This document shows positions 58,330 through 64,000 of a stretch of 64,000 nucleotides of DNA, one piece after another. This DNA is from Terfezia claveryi (taxonomy: Eukaryota > Ascomycota > Pezizomycetes > Pezizales > Pezizaceae). Location: contig WHUX01000029.1 in NCBI GenBank assembly GCA_015179025.1, positions 390,943 to 454,942 of the forward strand, read 5' to 3'. The notes under the pieces are model-generated. The model saw only the letters and a list, made by a program, of their open reading frames with translations. It did no database searches and had not been told where the DNA came from. A program made the position numbers and the translations under genes. Positions within the stretch are counted from its first letter, which is position 1, and the number at the start of each line of letters is the position of its first letter.

Positions 58330-58645
58330 GGGGGGGTGCTATTGCTGCATTCTATAGATACAGCAGAGCCTGAAGAGGGGCCGGAGGGTGCCGCAAGCAG
58401 AGAGCCACTACGATATCGAGCGCCAGTTGCCTACGAACGGCAGAATTGGTCACTGGGTGAAGCTGGTCGGGAATACAGTGAATGTCTAGCATACTTGCGA
58501 TTCTCCAGGGCAGAAATTCAGAGCCTTATTGAAGAATTCAAGTTGGTAGAAGTATGGGTTGACTCAGAGCGAGATCACAAGTATGCACGTGTCCCAGAGC
58601 AAGCGCTATGCATGTTACTATATCGATCGGCCAGCCCATCTCGCC
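58330..58645 (+). pseudogene. Harbinger-like DDE transposase N-terminal fragment
   Basis: An open frame with FSRAEIQSLIEEFKL, then PEQALCMLLYRSASPSRL, resembles the region before the DDE domain in fungal PIF/Harbinger-type endonucleases. It has no ATG start. It is cut at 58646 by the poly-T (poly-A on the other strand) of a LINE and does not resume beyond it as far as I can see. Confidence 0.6.
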
Positions 58646-61000
58646 TTTTTTTTTTTTTTTTTAAATACTCAGTACTCCTATGCAGCCCCGTTAGGGGGGC
58701 TATGAGGAGCCACGCGGAAACCCGGTGGATTCAAGGGAGAGGCAAGTTAATCTGCCAACCCCACGCAAACTTAAATACCCGAAATTGCAGAAGGACCCGT
58801 GCTGTCATTAACGGACCTAGCCGATGACCCGGAGGCCTGACTGGTACTCGACTGCGAAATGATGAACTTGAAGGACTAGAAGATGAGATAAACTGGAAAT
58901 AACAGCGTGAACTGACAGAACTGAGATAAATGAGGCTGAAGCGTAAGGAAACTCGTGAAAATTCGTAAATCTCTCTCCTCATCTCTCCCGACGGCAACGG
59001 CATTCCCGACAGCTCACTACATAAGCTCCTGGTATAGGAAGCTGAAGAAGGCCTCCGTAGCTTCGTATTTCTCTTCTCCTTCCCCTTCTTTCCTCCAATC
59101 CAGTTCGTCGAGCTCCTCCCAGCTCCTCCTCCCCCCCAATAAGCCGCTGCGTATCCGGTTGAAGCGTGGGCATTCGAAGACGATATGTTCTCCGGTCTCA
59201 GTGGGGTGACCACATGTGCATGCTGCTGATTCCGCCTTGCCGATATGGTGAAGCCAGCTCCGTTGCGGGCCTCTGTTAGTTCTTAACCAAGTGTAGGCTG
59301 ACAGGGCTTGTCGATTCCACTCCACTCTTCTTACCCCGAAGCCCACCTTTGTTCTTGCTTCTTTCCGTCTCGCTTTGGAGGCTGCGCGTAGCCCTCCTTC
59401 TGTTGTTGTCTGTTCCTGGCATGTGAATTCCCCTAGGTGGGACTATAAGTTGGCGAGCCGGTCCGCCTTTTCGTTGCCTGGGATGCCTAAATGGCCTCTG
59501 ACCTACGAGATCTGGAGGTCCCTCTGCGGGTTTGTGGTGATCAGGGACTTGATGCCTGTTTCGATCCCGGATCTGGGTGGGGAGCCTGAGCTCATATTGA
59601 TGACTGCCTGGATCGCAGCCTGAGAGTCCGAGAGGATCGATATCATGGGTGAGTCTTCGTTGAGTAATGCTAGTTGCATCGCGAATAATTTGCCATCCGC
59701 TACTGTGGCGTGGTCTCCCAGATAGCCCCCGTAGTCCTTGGGGGTGCCTCCTGTTCGATCCTCACTGTGGATCCCACTAGCTACCACCCCTTTTCGTCCC
59801 GTACCATCGGTGTAACAGACTCTCCATCCTTCTTCTCGTATCGAGCCTATGCCTGCTGCCCAATGGCCTAACTGTTTGGAGCGTTCTGACTTGGGGTTCA
59901 TAATTACCTTATGAATTAGGGGGAAAGGTGTTGTGTCCTTTCTGTCTCCCCATGAGAGCCCCTCTACATCGGCTCCATTTAGAAAGAAGGCTTCCGAGAT
60001 TGGGGTCCTTGTCCGGTGTAAATCGTTGCTGATTTGCCATGATATGTCCCCTTGGATGTAGTCCTTAACCTGTCGATCGCCTGTCCTGACTGCTCTTGCT
60101 GCCCAGCAGCGTTTCATATCCTCTATTTTGTCCGGAAGGGGTTCAACGTTCGTAATCCATCCTAGCGCTTGGTGACTTGAGCCATGGTATCCTCCTGTAA
60201 TCTTCCGTAAAGCCTGGTACTCGAGGCGTTGCATGGGTTGTAGGAGTTGCTGATGTGAGGACTTCCAGAGCTCTGCTCCCCATGTAAAGATGCTTCGTAT
60301 ACATCCTGTATAGAGGGATCTGAGGGCCATTGGGCTCATCCCTCCGTTCTGGTTGCCTAGACTAGTTAATACTTTTAACATGCTAGATGCTTTAGATGTC
60401 CTTTGTTTGATGTGGTTTTTCCATGAAAAGTCGCTTGCCACTATGATACCTAGTGTCTTGCAGTATTGAATCTTGCCTTTTCCATGGAAATCTAGCCTGG
60501 ACTCTTTACTCGGATCCCATTGAAGTTTGTCCTCTTTTGCAACCGACCCGAGAGTACTGGTAACTTGTTCGACTAATTTCCCGTGTGCCCTAGTACTAAG
60601 GTTGCTTATTATCAAGGGGTTGATGTCGTCGACATATGAGAATAGTTGAATGGATATGGGCATTGGGGTTCTGGCTGCCATCGTATTTGTTCTTGTGTTC
60701 TTGAGGTTAGTAAACTGCTGAGAACTCAGGGCTGCTGTCGTCTTGTTAAGTGTGTAGCCTATGTAGATAAGCCAGAGGACTGGTGAAAGCAGGCTGCCTT
60801 GGGGGGCTCCTTGGTCCATATATCCATTGCCTCTTATCCGTCCATCCCACAAGACCGGGAAAGAGCGGGGTTGCAGGAAGCTGTTGATAAACCTTGTGAT
60901 CCTATGTGGTGTTCCTGCTTTCTGGAGGATATCGAGAAGACCTTTGGTTCTCACGTTATTAAAGGCTGAGACGATGTCTTCATCACAAAGGAATATAGTT
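58646..61000 (-). mobile_element. 5'-truncated LINE (Tad1/I-like)
   Basis: Minus strand. The 3' end is an A17 tail (T run at 58646-58662). Coding sequence for RT, RNase H and a C-terminal zinc region extends up to about 60990, where homology stops within RT motif A. Truncated 5' ends are usual for LINE insertions. It lies inside the Harbinger fragment. Confidence 0.85.
59017..60990 (-). pseudogene. LINE RT - RNase H, inactivated
   Basis: One frame with two stops: TAG at 59503-59505 (between LQIS and VRGHLGIPGNEKADRLAN) and a TAG near 59445. Upstream pieces are RT motif A (DIVSAFNNV, partly altered), GAPQGSLLSPVLWLIYI, YVDD, and RNase H with CYTDGTGRKG, GKLFAMQLAL (Lys where the catalytic Glu is usual) and SDSQAAIQAV. 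The last part carries CTCGHPTETGEHIVFEC, the zinc-binding tail common after RNase H in fungal LINEs, and stops at 59017. Confidence 0.85.
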
Positions 61001-61624
61001 TGCCTTTATGGCATCTGACGCCTTCGGTGCCACTAATGACAAACTGCCAGTTACCGGCGCACTCCGCTGTTTCTCTGTCTCCCCGACGCCGGCTCTTCAC
61101 AGGCTGCCTGCTGACACTGGCACCACATGGTCCTCCTCCTGACCCTAATGTTCCTGCACAATCATCAGGAACGAGCTCTGACGCTATGTCTTGGGAGGTA
61201 CCGCCCTGGCGCCGTGTTTTCTGAGGTGCCGCCATGATGCGTGTCTTTAACATCGACGCCCTGGCACAACTACCTGATAGGCAAACCACTATGTGCACTC
61301 AGAGCATGGAGGTGATAGCAGCTATACATTGCAAGAACTATGTACGTTTGAATTTCTATATACATAGCTGAGCTATAGATGCACTTCCAACGAACCATTC
61401 CCTCATGCATCCCACTTGAACTCATCCTGCGCATATGCCTCCAAAAATCCTAGCGGTTCCCTGATCTGAGCCGTCTGCAAAGTCGTTATCGCCATGCTTT
61501 GATCTAATAATATCCATATAGCTATTAACAACAGAACGCTGATATCGCGAGACTGCACATACCTAGAGCTACCCAATTGCTGGCTGATGTAGTCATCCAC
61601 TGCCATGAGCAATGCCTATTACTA
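61001..61624. other. spacer between LINE and satellite
   Basis: 61000-61250 is GC-rich and open on both strands without recognisable content; 61300-61624 is AT-rich. No gene supported. Confidence 0.4.
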
Positions 61625-62835
61625 GAGCAATTAGCTATGCGTTCCCATAAAGTCCGTGGATTTGCTGGCGAGTTCACGTACCTAGGTATGTCTATGCATA
61701 TAGATGGGGAATATCTCGGGAGTGCACTTGCGGAGTCCTAAGAGCAATTAGCTATGCCTTCACATACAGTCCGCTGGTTTTCTGGCGAGTTCACGTACCT
61801 AGCTATGCCTGTGTCTGCGCATATAGATTGGGGATATATCGGAACTGCACTGGCGGAGTCCTAAGAGCAATTAGCTAGAGTCCACTGGTTTTCTGGCGAG
61901 TTCACATACCTAGCTATGCCTGTGTCTGCGCATATAGATTGGGGATATATCGGAACTGCACTGGCGGAGTCCTAAGAGCAATTAGCTATACATTCATATA
62001 GAGTCCGCTAGTTTTCTGGCGAGTTCACATACCTGGCTATGCCTGTGTCTGCGCATATAGATTGGGGATATATTGGAACTGCACTGGCGGAGTTCTAAGA
62101 GCAATTAGCTATACATTCACATAGAGTCCGCTGGTTTTCTGGCCAGTTCACGTACCTGGCTATGCCTATGTCTGCGCATATAGATTGGGGATATATCGGA
62201 ACTGCACTGGCGGAGTCCTAAGAGCAATTAGCTATACATTCACATAGAGTCCGCTGGTTTTCTGGCCAGTTCACGTACCTGGCTATGCCTGTGTCTGCAC
62301 ATATAGATTAGGGATATATCGGAACTGCACTGGCGGAGTCCTAAGAGCAATTAGCTATACATTCACATAGAGTCCGCTAGTTTTCTGGCCAGTTCACGTA
62401 CCTGGCTATGCCTGTGTCTGCGCATATAGATTAAGGATATATCGGAACTGCACTGGCGGAGTCCTAAGAGCAATTAGCTATACATTCACATAGAGTCCGC
62501 TAGTTTTCTGGCCAGTTCACGTACCTGGCTATGCCTGTGTCTGCGCATATAGATTAGGGATATATTGGAACTGCACTGGCGGAGTCCTAAGAGCAATTAG
62601 CTATACATTCACATAGAGTCCGCTGGTTTTCTGGCCAGTTCACGTACCTGGCTATGCCTGTATCTGCGCATATAGATTGGGGATATATCGGAACTGCACT
62701 GGCGGAGTCCTAAGAGCAATTAGCTATACATTCACATAGAGTCTGCTGGTTTTCTGGCGAGTTCACGTACCTAGCTAGCTATGTCTCCGCATATAGATGG
62801 GGGATATCTTGAGAGTGCACTGGGGGAGTCCTAAC
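61625..62835 (+). repeat. ~122-bp satellite, ten tandem units
   Basis: Units start at GAGCAATTAGCTAT near 61625, 61742, 61864, 61976, 62098, 62222, 62345, 62468, 62591 and 62713. Each contains GAGTTCACGTACCT or GCCAGTTCACGTACCT and ends GGCGGAGTCCTAA. The outer units diverge most, the inner six are nearly identical, and the third is ~10 bp shorter. Confidence 0.92.
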
Positions 62836-62949
62836 CTCAGCTTGACCTGCCGCCGACTGGCTGGTTGAGTTACCTGTGCAAAGAGGGGGCGCACGTGCTC
62901 TCGTGTTAGGTTCGTTCACGCATGCCTAGAAATATGTCTCGGTTGACGC

Positions 62950-63438
62950 TGTCACAACCGTGTTCTTAGTCTTGATTTGACACTCGAACAGGCTTGTTCG
63001 GGTGTCGTGCTGTTTTGACACTCGAACAGGCTTGTTCGGGTGTCGTGCTGTTTTGACACTCGAACAGGCTTGTTCGGGTGTCGTCGATGGGTGATTGTTA
63101 TCTTAGCTTCCGAGATAGGAATCTCGGGAAGCTTATTCCTTCCACGGCCTTGGCCTGGAATCATGTATATATATCTTCGTCCCTCCGCCCTCTCGTTGGA
63201 TCCTCATCCAACGTCTTGTATACCCAATACAGGACCTTGCCTCTCCCAACGCTTGTGTACCTCCCTTGTGCACCCCCCTTGTCTCGTGTCCCTTGCCACT
63301 GCCTCTCTTGCCCTCGCCCTTGCCCCCGTTCCAGCCTTCCTCGGTCACACACGTAGCGTTCCTACGTGAGTGTCACCCTAGCCTTGCCCTTGCCCCGGTG
63401 TACCCCTTGGTCGCCTTGTCCCCAGAGCCGTCGTTACA
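62950..63438 (+). repeat. 5' LTR of a third Gypsy-type element
   Basis: TGTCACAACC at 62950 to CGTTACA at 63438 (489 bp). A TATA box (TATATATAT near 63166) lies 40 bp before the 9-mer ATCCAACGT at 63206-63214, which is the exact complement of 63441-63449 and is followed by CTTGTATA. No second LTR lies in the window, so the borders rest on TG/CA ends and the primer site. Confidence 0.72.
62976..63085 (+). repeat. three 37-bp repeats with internal hairpin
   Basis: TTTGACACTCGAACAGGCTT followed by GTTCGGGTGTCGTGCTG, three times. GACACTCGAACA and TGTTCGGGTGTC pair with one G-T mismatch within each unit. Confidence 0.9.
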
Positions 63439-63440
63439 CT

Positions 63441-63449
63441 ACGTTGGAT
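63441..63449 (+). promoter_or_regulatory. primer-binding site, self-priming type (third Gypsy)
   Basis: ACGTTGGAT, two bases after the LTR, exact complement of 63206-63214 in the R region. Confidence 0.7.
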
Positions 63450-63477
63450 CGTCCTGACCAACTGGTACGTCCACATT

Positions 63478-64000
63478 ATGGCAAGTCAAGAAACCACTCC
63501 TACACTCCCAGGAGCTAGGTTCCAAGCCTGGCAAGCACTGCCAATCCCAAAAAATCAGACCGACTTCGACAACTATCGCAACACCATCATCGACATTTAC
63601 CTCGCTGCGGACACCATGGGGTTGCAACTAGAAGCAGCCATGCGTAAAGCCCAACAGAAACTGGCCAGAGCCGAAGATGAAATTACAATACTCACAGAGG
63701 ACCTTACACCCTGCCAGAAGGACTTGGCCAATGAAAAGAGGACTGTCCAAACCCTAACCAGGGCCCTGGACACCATAAACCCTGGGAATCAGGCACCTCA
63801 GGCCCCCAAAACACAGGACCTCCTCACTCCACCGAAATTCAAGGGCGAAAGGTCCCGCCTCAAACCTTGGAAGAACTTGATCAATATCAAGCTAAATGGG
63901 GACGCCGCAAAGTTCCCCACCGTCCAACACCGCTTGGCCTACGTGTACGGCCTACTGGAGGATAAAGCCTTGGACCAAGTCCAACCATACGTCCAACACT
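63478..64000 (+). CDS. Gypsy gag, third family, partial
   Basis: ATG at 63478 opens a frame of 174 codons that runs off the window. The first 45 residues are unremarkable. Residues about 50-100 form a Glu/Lys/Leu heptad region (AMRKAQQKLARAEDEI), probably a coiled coil. From about residue 117 comes a gag capsid start (PPKFKGERSRLKPW, then LNGDAAKFPT and LEDKALDQVQPY) as in fungal Gypsy gags. It is unrelated in sequence to the gag at 14835. No stop or frameshift is visible, so this may be an intact element continuing to the right. Confidence 0.82.
   Translation, partial: MASQETTPTLPGARFQAWQALPIPKNQTDFDNYRNTIIDIYLAADTMGLQLEAAMRKAQQKLARAEDEITILTEDLTPCQKDLANEKRTVQTLTRALDTINPGNQAPQAPKTQDLLTPPKFKGERSRLKPWKNLINIKLNGDAAKFPTVQHRLAYVYGLLEDKALDQVQPYVQH

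Noticed and set aside
58955..59209. Plus-strand 84-codon frame
   Set aside because: Antisense of the LINE 3' part; the minus strand carries the recognisable zinc-binding tail.
61625..62835. Regular repeat array considered as CRISPR
   Set aside because: Units are contiguous ~122-bp repeats with no unique spacers; the genome is fungal.
1..64000. tRNA and rRNA genes
   Set aside because: Looking for B-box-like GGTTCGAATCC words I found only primer-site fragments and unpaired matches; no full cloverleaf was evident by eye. A tRNA scan would be decisive.

Overview
The window is from a filamentous ascomycete (Pezizomycotina-like) nuclear genome. Introns in the recognisable genes are short (54-97 nt) with GT-AG ends and CTAAT/CTAAC-type branch sites. 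The families present (S1/P1 nuclease, multi-pass fungal membrane proteins, a short-chain dehydrogenase ending HPYPLGD, Tf1/sushi-like chromoviruses, Harbinger and Tc1/pogo relics) are typical of such fungi. I cannot name the genus. Host genes are sparse islands among AT-rich spacers and transposon debris; roughly half of the window is mobile DNA or its remains.

Layout. 1-163: 5' end of a Gln-rich protein (minus). 1540-2500: a decayed gene. 3569-3886: small hypothetical protein. 4335-5934: secreted astacin-type (M12A) metalloprotease, three exons, minus. 5935-12496: spacer with small repeats and hairpins. 12497-32213: a nested retrotransposon block. It consists of a broken Copia element (12497-14065 and 28854-32213) sharing a 701-bp direct duplication on either side of a 14.8-kb insert, which holds two opposed, about 99% alike chromodomain Gypsy elements, an extra Gypsy LTR plus 3'-end duplication, and a 1.7-kb non-autonomous LTR element. 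33923-45824: host gene island with a six-helix membrane protein (frameshifted), an S1/P1 nuclease (frame break in a C-rich tract), a 1075-aa four-helix membrane protein and a 592-aa low-complexity protein. 48679-50864: a 2.2-kb internally deleted Copia derivative with intact LTRs and target-site duplication. 54696-55976: five-exon short-chain dehydrogenase. 57491-58259: pogo/Tc1-type MITE. 58330-61000: a 5'-truncated LINE inserted in a Harbinger transposase fragment. 61625-62835: ten copies of a ~122-bp satellite. 62950-64000: 5' LTR and start of gag of a third Gypsy family, running off the window.

The most notable observation is a shared reverse-transcription priming design. In all three Gypsy-type families the 9 nt starting two bases after the 5' LTR are the exact reverse complement of 9 nt lying about 40-47 bp downstream of the LTR TATA box, and in each case that LTR 9-mer is followed by CTTGTAT. 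This is what self-priming as in Tf1 predicts. The 9-mers differ completely between families but co-vary with their partners. The two Copia-type elements instead carry half-tRNA initiator-Met primer sites, so two priming modes coexist here.
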